Shown: positions 1 to 11,489 of the stretch, piece by piece | Layout of the letters: each line of letters begins with the position of its first letter | Numbering within the stretch: position 1 is the stretch's first letter | From: Kryptolebias marmoratus | Taxonomy: Eukaryota > Chordata > Actinopteri > Cyprinodontiformes > Rivulidae | Reading direction: 5' to 3' | DNA length: 64,000 nt | Assembly (NCBI RefSeq): GCF_001649575.2 | Contig: NC_051449.1 | Location: 23,859,954-23,923,953 of the forward strand | The notes under the pieces: generated by a model | What the model saw: only the letters and a program-made list of their open reading frames with translations | Database searches by the model: none | Told to the model about the DNA's origin: nothing | Program-made: the position numbers and the translations under genes

Positions 1-1865
1 TTTTAAAATGTTTTTATTGCACAAGGTGAATTTGTAATTTCCTCACCAAAACTGTATAAACTCACATTTGTTTTACACTTGAGGGAGATTAAATTGTGGG
101 ATCATTAAAGAAGTTTAGTTCTTAACTGGACCTTAAGTAAAGGTTTACAGAACCTCTCAAATTGTCACTGTGTTGGGGTGAAAATATATGTTTGAAATTG
201 TCAAATTTGGAAGGTTACACAAGGTTTTGTATGCTCATTTTGTAGTATTTGATGCTTTTATTTGACCCCTTTAACAAAAAGTCACAGTATCTTTAGAATT
301 TCTTTTTTTCACCATATTAAACTTGTTGAAATGTATGTTAAATCTTGGCAGTGATTTGAAGCATCACAATAAACTCCAGCTCCATGTCTTTACATTGGTG
401 TTTCACTGATTCTCTAAATTTTCCACTTCGATATTTGTGAATTCAATGTTTTTTTTCTCCAATTCACCTACCACGTGGAAGTCTGGTGCATAGTGCTGTG
501 ACACTGTTTACCTTGTCTTAGAAGTGCTTGAAATAAATGCAAAGGGTGGAAGAGTTCAGAACTACAAAATGTTTTGTACTTATCTGTTCCTCACACATTT
601 ACTTTTCTTAGGTGGAGCTGTGGTAAAGTAGTTTGACATTTTAAGCTTCAACGTCTCATTTTACCTTTAGGATAATACAACTCATTTTATACTTTTCAGC
701 TGACGGCTAGAAATGATAAGGTAAAAATGTTTTCTGTCAAACAACTGCAACAGCTCATTATGACCACAATAGGATTTGTACCCTGTAAGTACTACTTACT
801 AATAAGTAATACTAACTCTATAACATGACATGATCATAAACAAAGAGCATATTTAACTCTTAAACTTGCATCTAAACACATGTCAACGAATCAATAAGTG
901 GACAGGACCTGGGCTAATTAAAACATACAGCCTAAATTAACTGAGGATAAATACAATAATATCTGTAATGACTGTAATTGCAGTGAAATATATCAGCAGA
1001 GCTGCTACAATCACACATCAGCTGGTTATTTACTCCATGACAGGGGTTTAAAGGTTTTTAAAGTTATGTTGGAGAACAATGTTCAAGTAAAATTAACATC
1101 CAATACAGTTTGTCACATCGAATCAGCAGCTGTCTGAATGTTAAAGTGATAGTTCAGTTATTTAAAAAAAAAAGTCTGTGTAATCAGTTTAATTTTAATG
1201 TCAGGTGCTAATATTGTAAACAATGCACCCTTTTTTTGGTTTGTTTTACTGTAATCTTATTGCAGCTTATTAATGTGTAAAGTGGGAAATGTAGGCCTGT
1301 GAGTGGATTCAAGTTATCCAGCATTTTTCTCATATTTCCCTGGAAATAAAAGGACATTGCATAGAAAAAATGCACATCAAACAAAACTTTGGGTCTCAGG
1401 AGGCTATAGAGTATATTTATTAGATTAAATGATACATAAAAATAAAACCCATAGTGAACATTGTATTGTGAATAAAGTTGGAGTCCAGCCGTCTGTGGTA
1501 ATGCACTGAGCAGGCATAATAAACTCATGAAAATGTATTTAAAAAAACTGATGTTTGCAACACAAGTCTGACATATATTCATATATTCCACAGTTTTAGA
1601 AATCCTGCACAGCCATCTCTGAAGATGTGAGCTTTCTCTTTGGTCTTTGTCAGCACTCCTAGGAAGACTAGAGAGCATTACAGTCATCCAGCCTGCTAGT
1701 TATAAAGACATACATCAGTCTCTGTTGCCCAAAAAGAGAAACAACTTACCCTGAAAATACTTTCAAAAGATAAAAAGTCATTTTTGTTACTAACCATACA
1801 TGTAGTTTGAAATTAAAATCTGAGTTGAATACGTCAACGTCAAGTTGTCTCTTGGGATGAGACAA
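1..1865. other. AT-rich non-coding stretch
   Basis: I see no recognisable gene here. The longest open frame, on the minus strand at 1208-1687, has no family signature and low-complexity composition. AATAAA-type polyadenylation signals occur near 369 and 532, so the 3' end of an upstream gene could lie here, but no coding exon supports that. Confidence 0.4.
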
Positions 1866-3050
1866 GATGGATCACCTTGAAATATCCATCATAATAACTA
1901 GAAGCAGTGTGGAGTTGGAGGTGGTGCTGTACGTGGATGACCTTCTGCTGCTTCTGTCTGATCTGTCATGATCTATCCCGCTGCCATTTCAGTCCTTGAT
2001 GCATTTGGTAGAATTTCTTGATATAAACATAATCTTGGCAAAAGTGAGGTACTTGCTGTTAACAGAGAAGAAACATTTTCTCTCTTTGTTTATGCAAATT
2101 AAATACGAATTTGAGAGATGGTCTTTCCTTCTAAATTTTTCTGTGGCTCACAAGAATTATTACCATTAAACTTAATATCTTCCTACATTTCTATCATCTA
2201 TTTCATTATATTCAAGTTTTTCTACCTTAAGCTTTTTTACACAAGGTTAATAGTCTAGTTCTGGATTTTGTTTGGAGCAAGAAACCAGCAAGGTTGTGCC
2301 ATCAAGTCTTAAAGAGGCCAAAAGCTTTGGGTTTATTGGCACAACCTAATCTTTTGCACTACTACTGGGCAACTATTATAGAAATCTAAATTACTGGGTT
2401 CAGTATGAGGAGAATGAATTCTCCCATCATGGATGGTTATAGAAGCAAATTCAGCTCATCCAGTGGAATTGAAAGCCTTCCTATATTAATTTCCTAACTT
2501 TTCTCCTTACACTAAGAATGTGACAGTGGCTGCATGTCTTAAAAGTCTGGGTTCAATTTAGATGTCAGTTTGATCTGCAACCACATTCTGTTGGAGCACT
2601 GCTCACAGGGAATCATTTTTCTTTATATAGGCTAGGTTAGGTATAAAAACCTGGAAAGATTTGTATGTTGATTGTACTTTTGCTATTTTTTTCAGCACTT
2701 GTTTAAATAAATTTTCTCCCTAATTGTCATTTTTTTCTGATACCATCAAGCTTAACCTGATGTTTGTATCTCATCCCCAGAATTCCCCTTTGATTTTAAA
2801 GCACTTCTGCAACCTTTCCCCTCACTGAGATGGGAGATTTACTCTATATATTCAAATATTTCTACACGTTCAAAACTTTCCACTGTGTAAAGAGCTGTCT
2901 GGGAAACAGATTTATTAATGTTGACTTCAGATGATGTTTGGGGCAGGTTTTAAAGAGGGTACACAGATCTTCAATCTGAGCTAGGCACAGTTTCACGCAG
3001 TGTTGAATTATACACCAAGAGTGGTGAGGGGGAAGCTTGTTCACTGTTGA
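1866..3050 (+). mobile_element. decayed L1-type LINE ORF2 fragment
   Basis: Plus-strand translation gives a degenerate reverse transcriptase active-site box, Tyr-Val-Asp-Asp, at 1930-1941. It is followed by the L1-type thumb region and C-terminal region. Many stops and frame breaks are present. The same C-terminal region appears in the minus-strand copies near 57.8 kb and 61-63 kb. The 5' part (endonuclease and fingers) is missing, so this is a 5'-truncated dead copy. Confidence 0.7.
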
Positions 3051-3479
3051 TGTAAAATGTTAAAAATTCAATAAAAAGAAAGTAAAAAATATTTGGGAAA
3101 TGTAGAAAGTTAGATGGACTCATAAATAAGGGAAGCTTCAAAAGGACAGAGGACAAGTTTTGTGATGGACTCAATTTCTTGAATGTATGTTTGAGCAGGA
3201 TGTTTATAAAAGGAGGAGGCTTATAAAAGTGTTAGACCTATGGCAGAAAAAGTCATAAGTGTGGTGGGCATATTCTATCCATGGTAATTGTGTGCTCCAA
3301 TAACAGTATGCTCCAACGAGTTGGGGCTGAGTTACAGGTCTATGGCATAGTCATAAGTTTAACAGGATTTCTAATGTTTTACAAAATCTATTGCTAACAT
3401 TAGAAATAAACACACACAGAAACTAGTACAACATTATTGTGATTTTGTCAAGTGAAAATAAAGCATGTATCACAAACAT

Positions 3480-4250
3480 GGAAGTGTCAAAGGTGAGTAA
3501 CCCAGTAACGAACAAACTCAGAAGACAATGTAAAAGGTAAGTGATTTTTATTTACAGTATGAGCGGGATAGTTGGGCAGGGTCTGAAAGAGAGGAATAAG
3601 TGGTATATGTCTGGTCTGTCTGCAAAGAGTTTTTGCAGGAATCAATAGATACAGGTAAAATGTTCTTAAGGGTCGTGGGGGTGGTGTTGGGCTCAGGAGT
3701 GAGGTCCTGGATTCGCATGGTGAGCATGTACAGGTAGGCGCAGTGTTTGGAGGTGAGGTCTCGGATTCCCGTGGTGAGTAATCTCTGGTGGATGATGTCC
3801 AGGTAAGTGAGCTCTCGGATTGGTCGGAGGCAGGCTGGTTGCGGTTCGGATCTTCAGCAGGTAAGTAGCTCTTGGAATCCTGAATTGGTTGGAGGCAGAC
3901 TGGTTGCGGTTCGGACATTTGGCAGGTAAGTAGCTCTCGGGTATTTCGCAGGTAGGAGACTCCAAACAGATTGAAGCACTCGTGCACAGGCTTCAGAAAC
4001 TCTGGACTGACACAGGAACAAAAACTGTTTAGAGCAACTCAGGTAAACAAGGTTTGTAGGAGGCTGAGACTGATTACCAATGGTAAACAATGCTCCAGCA
4101 ACGATCTGTTCCTCCATACTGCCTTAAGTACCCAAGAGAAGATGGACTTGATCCGCTGCAGCTGCAACTAATTAGTCTGCCAACCAATCAGGAAACATAG
4201 GAGAAGCAACCACAGGAGGCCAAATGGCAGATTGCCACAGCATGAACAAC
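3480..4250 (-). mobile_element. LTR-like dispersed repeat with internal minisatellite
   Basis: Read on the minus strand, the block has a promoter-like start with a TACTTAAGG TATA-like box near 4120, a tandem-repeat section, and an AATAAA signal close to 3550. A promoter-to-polyadenylation layout over about 750 bases resembles a solo LTR or a retroposon of similar structure. The open frames across it (Pro/Ser/Thr-rich) come from the tandem repeats and are unlikely to be real genes. Class assignment is inference. Confidence 0.4.
3815..3958. repeat. minisatellite, about 58-bp unit
   Basis: Two adjacent units and a partial third share the cores GGAGGCAGGCTGGTTGCGG and GCAGGTAAGTAGCTCT. Unit starts are near 3817 and 3875, with a partial unit from about 3939. 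The repeats lie inside the LTR-like block. Confidence 0.7.
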
Positions 4251-4599
4251 ATAAAAAGATGTTAGAAGTGTGGTGGTGAGTGAACGATGGGCTCAAAGGT
4301 AAACTGAAATCAAATCTCAAAATGACTATCATTTAGTGAAACACATCCACAAAACATTCCAGGGACCCATTTATCTGACTTAAATCTTAAATAATTTGTT
4401 TTTAGCATTTATGTCAATAAATGCTTAAGTGAGGTGATTTGTGGGGTGGAGTTGCTGTCCTGGGTTCATGACGTGCGCTATGGCCCAGTCGGCTCCAACA
4501 GAATGCTAAAAAACCGAGGCAGTTACTGTCCCATTGTTTATTAGTGAAAATGGAAGAAGAAAGATTTTTTTAAATAAGAAAAATTCCGGAAGGTTTTGC
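4251..4599. other. no gene seen
   Basis: Short unassigned stretch between the LTR-like repeat and the possible acidic exon. It ends in TTTTGCAG, an acceptor-like sequence. Confidence 0.3.
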
Positions 4600-4756
4600 A
4601 GGAGTAATGGATATACAACAATATCAGTGTGAACCTGAAATGATGGCTGGATCTTCAGAATCAGATGAAAACTCTTCAGATTCAGATTCTGATGATCACA
4701 AGAACCGTCACGGCCGACAAATGTGCATAATGACCAAGTTAGGAACGTGGAATGGT
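4600..4756 (+). pseudogene. possible acidic Ser/Asp-rich exon of a transposon-associated gene
   Basis: An acceptor-like TTTTGCAG precedes, and a donor-like GGTGAGA follows, an open segment with an ATG at 4607. The peptide contains QQYQCEPE followed by a run rich in Ser, Glu and Asp. An 'xxPYxFEPE plus acidic tail' opening is common in fish proteins annotated as P2X7-like cytoplasmic-domain proteins, many of which lie in transposons. No partner exon with the Cys-rich domain is visible nearby, so it is probably an orphan exon or relic. Without splicing the frame stops at 4765. Confidence 0.3.
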
Positions 4757-4765
4757 GAGAACTGA

Positions 4766-5299
4766 TTACCCCCAGATCATTGTCATGACATCAGCACACG
4801 ACACTGCAAGTCAACATAAAGATGGCAGGAGAGAGCTAACGCTGCTAACTCAAAGGTAACTTGATGCTAACTAGATGCTAACTTGTTGAAAACGTGAATG
4901 CACTTGAGAATAGCGTTCATGAACTCTCACACCAGAGTAAACTAATCAACAGCAGTTTCAGACTATGACATTTGTTTAATCACACATGGATTGTATTTTT
5001 CCATCAATCACAAACCTGAGTGCTTTTTTTCAATGGTCAGTACTTTTTAAAAAAAGTATATATAAATATATACTTAAAAAAACTGATATGAATATATATA
5101 TTTTTTTCTTTAAATTTACAGCTAGCACATTTTCTGTTTTTTTTCAACTGGCTTTAAATCACTTTTTAATTCTGCTTAAAATAAATGGGATGCTCCCAAA
5201 TGAAATCCAGTTTAGGGCTCCATCAAATCTTGGGCCAGCCCTGCTTGTATATTTGTTTGTTTCTCTGGTTCAGTTTCCAAAAGTTGGCAAGCCTAGGAT
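4766..5299. other. AT-rich flank, no gene seen
   Basis: Contains poly(T)/TA-rich runs around 5050-5110. The open frame at 4986-5327 has no family signature and is probably chance. Confidence 0.3.
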
Positions 5300-5329
5300 T
5301 GGGAACATTTACCGGGTGAGAAAATGAGT

Positions 5330-5524
5330 TTTTGCAGCACAAAATAGTTCTAGTTTCACGAAGAGAATCTGTGTAGAGTTGAAGAGTGGCTGGTCCAGAT
5401 TTCCAGAGAGTCGCCTCCTCTCATTAGTCGTTCGGACTTTTCCGTACGGGGTTCGTGCCTTTCCGCGTCTTCGTAAAGTTTCCACGCAGGGAGTCTGCTC
5501 CCCTGCGCCGTGCTGAGCTGGAAA
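5330..5524 (+). promoter_or_regulatory. pik3r2: probable pik3r2 core promoter region
   Basis: Base composition rises sharply in G+C and CpG compared with the flanks, and no TATA box is visible, which fits a TATA-less housekeeping promoter. It lies directly upstream of a segment ending in a strong donor (GGGTGAGT). Assignment to pik3r2 rests on orientation and the absence of any other plus-strand gene before the coding exons; no transcript was available. Confidence 0.45.
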
Positions 5525-5712
5525 ATGGCTGAGTTGTGAAGGGGAATAGAGCGAGAGGAGGACGGAGGAGGAAAAAGTTAAGACCAAAAGTTTTACCAGG
5601 ATATGGAGAAAGCTGTCGTCTGAAGCTTAGACTTTGCTCCGACTCTGACCGACTATTTTTCGGTGTTAAAATCCCGAAGCCAAAAGTGGGAAGACTGGAG
5701 AAACTTCCATGG
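5525..5712 (+). other. pik3r2: probable untranslated exon 1 of pik3r2
   Basis: A purine-rich, relatively GC-rich segment ends at a consensus donor (ATGG then GTGAGT, GT at 5713-5714). Two very short upstream reading frames lie in it: ATG at 5525 (4 codons plus stop) and ATG at 5603 (6 codons plus stop). If transcribed they could dampen translation. The transcription start is not defined, so the left boundary is approximate. Confidence 0.45.
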
Positions 5713-5714
5713 GT

Positions 5715-6630
5715 GAGTTTTTTTTCTTCAACTTATTGCACATTTTCAGTCCAGCAAAGGCGACTGTACAGAAAAAAGCTGAAAGCTTTGCAAACTAGTC
5801 TGTAGTTTTTTCCCACGTTTGAAATGTAATCTGTGTCTTTTTATCTATCAGTCTTGCATTCTCTCACATACTAGTTTTTAACGATTATTTTTACAATTTC
5901 ATCTCGTGTCACACATTGTGCTCGCGCTTGTTGACGTTTTTGAAAAATGTCACAGTGTAATGTAGTTTAAAATTAGGGCTTAATTGTGTAGTTCTTATTT
6001 TTCCTCTTTCTTTTTCTTCCCCTTATTTTTTGAGTGTTTCAGTTTTAAGTGCCTGCTGCATATAAGAGGTCCTAAAGCCGTCAGTTGGTCATTTAACACG
6101 ATGTAAAAGTTAGTTTTACTTAAAGGCCCAGCGATCCTTGAAGGGATGCATGTCGCCCGCTGCTTTTTATTCCGGAGGTTTAGACAAATATCATCTTTTG
6201 AAGAGAAAAAAATAACTTGTAGCTGTTTTGGTCAATCTCATCTGTAAAAACGGCTGAGTTAAAGCCATTTTGGGTTGAATAATGTTGATGACTACAAAAA
6301 CGTATTAGTTGTAAATGTACATCCACTGATTACTGTCAGAAAGTTTCAGTAAAATCTGTCCATTGATGGTGTGTTCTGAGGTTTTCACAGCAGCATTTAT
6401 GTTCTGTTCGATTCCTGTTCTTACTTCTTGCTGGAGGGTGCTCCTGTGACAGAGTAGGGCAGAAGAGACTGCAAAAAGAAGAAATACAGAAGGAGGCAAC
6501 ATCGTGTTCTGTAATGGCCTCTGGCGTAATGGCACACTTGCTGTAATAAAAAGCGGTGAATTTACTCGTCGTCAGCTATTTTATTACAATCGCCACAACA
6601 AAATTGGTGACAAAAATGAGCGCTTCAGCA
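5715..6630. other. 5' intron, no element recognised
   Basis: Start of the long 5' intron of pik3r2. I see no exon, RNA gene or named repeat here. Confidence 0.35.
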
Positions 6631-6639
6631 CAGAGTCCA

Positions 6640-6910
6640 CCGCCTTTCCTGCATCACGCTGGAGAGCCTCTTATATAATTTACAACGTGATGGAAGATAT
6701 TTGATAATTACATTCTCATCATAAATGCTACGAGAGAGACGAATGACTGAATGAAAGATGGCGTTCCATTTTATTACACTGCTTGGGTCCAGAAGGACAG
6801 CGTCTGTTCTACACACTACTAGAACTACATGATGAAGCCATGGCTGCACTTGAAAGACATTTTGGCACTAAAGTTAATGTACTGGGGTCAAGCGCAGTCA
6901 GTTCATAAAG
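6640..6910 (+). pseudogene. Gypsy-type gag fragment
   Basis: The frame from 6774 reads LHCLGPEGQRLFYTL and continues through a segment with LERHF and KVNV. This is the pattern seen in capsid-like Gag proteins of fish Ty3/Gypsy retrotransposons. Stops occur upstream, and no protease, reverse transcriptase or integrase follows, so it is a dead scrap. Confidence 0.5.
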
Positions 6911-7539
6911 GCAGCCTAAAAAGAAAAGAAAAAGAAAATTATTAGCCAATCAAAATAGTTCCTCTTAATAAAAATTGAAGTTATGTAATTACTTTGCTTG
7001 CTGTGCAGTGTTTTGTTATGTGGGTTTTTTCAACTATTTGGACAATTTTAAATGGATTTCAAAATGATTTTTGGTGATTCATTCACAGTTTGTTACTTAT
7101 CTGCACTTAATGTGGTGGAGCAGGTCACCACCTGTGTTCATCAGTAGATTTATCATATTTCCCTGTCAGCTGTGATCAGAACTGCAGGCAGCTCCAACAG
7201 AGCCTCACTGAAGCAGAAACAATTCTGCTCTATGGACACAGTCTGCTGGTTTTAGCTCATTAATACAACCACTACTACACTTAGATTACCCACAGGTGGA
7301 TGTTATTTAACTAATTATGTGGCTTTTAAAGGTATTGGTTGGGACTTTAAAACAAAGCAGTAAATATATACGCACACACCACTAATTTAATTTTATAGTT
7401 TTTGCAGTAGTCCGCCCCCATTTAACTTTAACTTGGAGTATTATTGCAGAAATATTACTTCAAATCAAATTATACATCCAATACACACAGCTGTGTACCT
7501 GCCATTTGTTTTATTTTACACAGTTAAAATCAAAATTAT
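6911..7539. other. no gene seen
   Basis: Intron sequence between the gag scrap and the RTE element. Nothing assignable. Confidence 0.3.
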
Positions 7540-9412
7540 GTAAAAGAGAAAAAGAAATTCTGGAAGGATCTCAATGAAGTGACAGAGAGTATTCCCAGGG
7601 AGGAGGGAGTGGTGATCGGAGCAGATCTGAATGGACATGTTGGTGAAGGAAACAGAGGAGATCAGGAGGTGATGGGCAGGTTTGGTGTCAAGGAAAGGAC
7701 CCAGAAAGGACAAATGGTGGTGGATTTTGCTAAAAGGATGGAAATGGCTGTAGGCAACACCTATTTACAAAAGAGGGAGGAACACAGGGTGACCTATAAG
7801 AGTGGAGGCAGGAGTACACAGGTGGACTACATTCTGTGTAGAAGAGGTAACCTGAGGGAGACTGTGGACTATAAGGTTGTGGCAGGGGAGAAAGTGGACA
7901 GACAGCATCAGATGGTGGTGTGTAGGATGACTGTTGTAGCGAAGAAGACGAAAAGAGTAAAGGCAGAAAAGAGGACCAAATGGTGGAAGTTGAGGAAGGA
8001 GGAATGTTGTGAGGAGTTCAGAAAGGAGCTGTTAAAGGCTCTGGGTGGTCAGAAAAAGCTTCCAGATGACTGGGCTACTACAGCCACAGTGATAGATAGG
8101 AAGGTACTTGGTGTGTCATCTGGACAGAGAAAAGATGACAAGGAGACCTGGTGGTGGAATAGTGAAGTGCAGGAAGTTATCCAGAGGAAGAGGTTAGCCA
8201 GGAAGAAATGGGAGAGGACTGAAGAGAGTAGACAGGAATATAGGGAGATGCAATGTAGGACAAAGAGGGAGGCAGCAAAGGCAAAACAGAAGAGTACAAG
8301 AGGCTGGACACTAAGGAGGGAGAGAAGGACTTGTATCAACTGGCAAGACAGATGGACCAGGCTGGAAAGGATGTGCAGCAGGTTAGGCTTGTTAAAGATA
8401 GAAACAGTAATGTTCTAAAAAGAGAAGAGAGTGTGATGGGAAAATGGAAGGAGTACTTTGAGGAGTTGATGAATAAAGAGAATGAAAGGGAAAGAATAAC
8501 ATAGGTCATAGAAACTGTGGACCAGTAAGTGGAAAAGGTTAGTAAGGATGAAGAAGCTTTGAAGAGGAAGGCAGTCGTACCTGATCACATAACAGTGGAG
8601 GTATGGAAATGTCTAGGAGAGATGGCAGTGAAGTTTTTGACTCAATTATTCAATGGCATTTTTGAGAGTGAGAAAATACCTGAGGAATGGAGGAGAAGTG
8701 TGTTGGTGCCAATCTTTAAGAACAAGGGTGATGTACAGAGTTGTAGCAACTACAGGGGAATGAAGTTGATGAGCCACATGATGAAGATCTGGGAGAGAGT
8801 TGTGGAAGCTAGTCTTAGACAAGAGATGACTATTTGTGAGCAGCAGTATGGTTTTATGCCAAGAAAGAGCACCAAAAACACCATCTTTGCTTTAAGGATG
8901 CTGATGGAGAAATACAGAGAGGGTCAGAAAGAGCTTCATTGTGTCTTTGTAGATTTAGAAAAAGCATATTACAGGGTGCTGAGGAAGGAGCTGTGGTGTT
9001 GTATGAGGAAATCTGGAGTTGAGGAGAAGAATGTTAGACACAGGACAGGTACAGGACATGTATGAGGACAGCAGGATAGTGGTGAGGTGCACTTTAGGAG
9101 TGACAGATAGCTTCAATGTGGAGGTGAGACTGCATCAAGGATTGGTTCTGAGGCCTTTCTTGTTTGCTCTGGTGATGGACAGACTAACAGATGAGGTCAG
9201 GCAGGAATCACGTGGACTATGATGTTTGCAGATGACAAATGGAAAAAGATGGGAATGGGAATGAGAAAAGACAAAGAGGAGATGTATGGATGCAGTCAGA
9301 GAGGACATGGAGGTAGTTGGAGTGAGGACAGAGGACACAGAAGACAGAGTTAGACGGAGGAGGATGACTTGCTGTGGCAACCCCTGTAAAGGGAAAAGCC
9401 GAAAGTAAAAGA
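7540..9412 (+). mobile_element. RTE-type non-LTR retrotransposon, 5' truncated and broken
   Basis: The frame at 7579-8418 holds the C-terminal half of an APE-type endonuclease (GADLNGHVG; later a VDYIL motif). The frame at 8529-9065 holds reverse transcriptase fingers and palm: a YRGMKLMSHMMKIWERV block, then QYGFMPRKST, then VDLEKAYYRV. The catalytic FADD box follows in another frame near 9224-9235. Sequence then jumps to a short 3' tail with a GGCAACCCCTGTAAAGGG motif near 9377, so the thumb and C-terminal region are deleted. Frameshifts and stops make it inactive. RTE clade assignment is by motif resemblance. Confidence 0.8.
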
Positions 9413-10429
9413 AGATCCTATCTTTTTTTCACATGATTGTAAAATTTGTGTGGTTAGCGATTTAGGAATTGAATGTCCTCCCCACTAATAAGAGGTCAGC
9501 TCATTGCTAATGCTAATCTCAGTGCTGTGAAGGATAAGTGCAGAGCTTCTCAAAGTGTTAAGCAACTCTACTGTCCAGCGGAGTTGAAGTAGTGCATGAA
9601 GTCTCTTCAAGTTGTGTAAGACTCAGTGTTAGATGAACTTCTTTTTGTTAAATTCCTGTTAGATGTGTGTTCCAGTTGTAATAAAATGTTATCTAATCAA
9701 ACAAGGTTCTTTAAAGAGTTTCACAGCTCCGTCAAAAAAGTTACCCGAGAGCCAATTAGAAACAAAGTAGTACCTTTTTCTAACTGCAGTGACACACATT
9801 TTTAGTTTTTACCTACCCTCTACTCAGAACAGCTCTGTCCAAGAGGTGAGTAAGTAGCATATCACTAATTTACAGTCTGCTTTTCTCTTTGTTAAAGAAA
9901 ATACAGTTAACCCCAAAGTCACAGTTCAGAGTTTGTGGCCTTAGTCATTCATGATTTTTTTCTTAGAACCTAACTAATAATAGTTTGCTTAAAACCCCTG
10001 CAATTTTGCGAAAACCACAAATATCCTCTGCAATTTTTTATGACTTTTTTTGTGGCAATGTATACATTAGATTTACTTCAGATGTTATGAACAGCAGTAG
10101 AAAAATTAAAACCATCTAAAAGGAGTTTAGGTAATGCAGGGTGTCTTGGTGTTTGGCATGACTGATAAAAGCAGGGTACTGATAGGATCGTGATGAAGCT
10201 TTTGGCCCAAACTTAGAGGAAAGCAGTGAAAGTTCTGACAGTGAAAGGCGACATCTGTAATCCTTGTCCCAACACTGATGCGTCAGGAAGACGCCTTAAA
10301 AATGAAGTATAAAAAAGAAATTGTAAATCTGACTTAAATTAGGATTCAAATTAGGTGCAAACTATTTGTATGTATTTTAATTGTATTTTTGTGTAAAAAA
10401 AGTCTTTCAAAAGTGCCTTTTTGTAAAAC
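9413..10429. other. no gene seen
   Basis: Intron sequence without recognisable coding or repeat structure. Confidence 0.3.
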
Positions 10430-10945
10430 TGTTATGAAGTGGGGTGAAGGAGGCGAAGCCCGTTTGCAGACTCATGATGAAAAATAAACTAATTTATTTA
10501 GGGAAAAAGCAACAAAAACAAAGAGCTGACGTTGCAGCAAACAAAAACCTAAACTAACCAGGAACTAAGCAGGAGCAAGACGACCAGGACACAAGGGGCA
10601 ATGAGAAGTGACAATAACCAGAAGGACAGCACATCAGGGAGACAAGGATAGAACAATGAACCAGCAAGTAAGTGGAGAAAGTGACCGGGTTTTAAAGACA
10701 GAATGACAATGGGAAATGGGCACAGGTGAGTGATTACAACTGTAGGCAGGTGGAGATGGGCGTGGCAGGAAAACCAGAGACTGACTGAGGAGGAGTGAAT
10801 GTAGCAGGAAACACAGACACAAGGAACAAGAACTGAACTAAGACCAGGATAAACACAGGAACCAAATAATCCAAACACAGAAAAAACAACATAAATTCAA
10901 ACACTGACAAAAACTGTAGGTGTGTAAATATTTGACACAAATATC
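10430..10945 (-). repeat. dispersed ~450-bp repeat (family C), LTR-like
   Basis: On the minus strand it shows the same order as the copies at 20.5, 27.7, 36.5 and 45.9 kb: a T-rich start, a CCACGCCCATCTCCACCTG block, a TTTAAAACCC box, an AATAAATTAGTTT signal and a CTCCTTC-type end. The internal TATA-like box followed by a polyadenylation signal suggests a solo LTR or retroposon. The minus-strand open frames here are repeat artefacts. Confidence 0.55.
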
Positions 10946-11019
10946 TTACAATATCACATAATAAATAGCTATTTTTTCAACTTTCCTGTCAACTTTAATC
11001 TTTTTTTTTTTTTACTAAA

Positions 11020-11460
11020 TCATGATCGGTCGGCGCTTGGCCAACGCCCACAGGAACAACCCCACACCAAGGGGACAGCACCCCGCGGGCAGCCCCCCAA
11101 CGACACCGTCAGAGACTCCCAGCCGCCCCCAAAACCCCAGCCCTCACTGAACCAGTACAGGCATCTGGACGGTAGCAAGAAGGGGAAACCGCGCCCCCCC
11201 AATCCCAGCCCATGCCCTCCCCCATGTGTTGCATGCATGTCTGTGGTAGTGAGCAACCGAATAACTAAACATCTCACCCTGTCTCTGAGGGAGAGCCCAG
11301 CTACCCTGCAGAGAATACTCATATTGACCGCCTGTATTCTCAATCTTATTCTTTCGGTTACTACCCAAAGTTCATGACCATAGGTGAGGGTAGGAACATA
11401 GACCGACCGGTAAACAAGGAGTTTTGCCTTGCAGCTCAGGTTTTTGTACCTTTTAGACTT
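11020..11460 (-). mobile_element. non-LTR retrotransposon C-terminal fragment
   Basis: The minus-strand frame contains a segment running LSCKAKLLVYRSVYVPTLTYG and, further on, RVAGLSLRDRVR. This is the post-catalytic region of a common fish LINE. Related pieces occur at 28.4-29.2 kb (plus) and 57.2-57.5 kb (minus). Only the C-terminal part is present, and it ends abruptly in an unusual GC-rich segment. Confidence 0.7.
11030..11220. repeat. GC-rich insert or LINE 3' segment
   Basis: A sharply bounded C-rich block with CCCC runs contrasts with the AT-rich surroundings and lies at the 3' side of the LINE fragment. It could be part of that element's 3' region or a separate insertion. No known RNA gene was recognised. 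Confidence 0.4.
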
Positions 11461-11489
11461 TTCAAAATATTTTATTTTATTTACAAAAC

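Noticed and set aside
1208..1687. 159-codon minus-strand frame
   Set aside because: No domain, no promoter context and AT-driven composition; likely chance.
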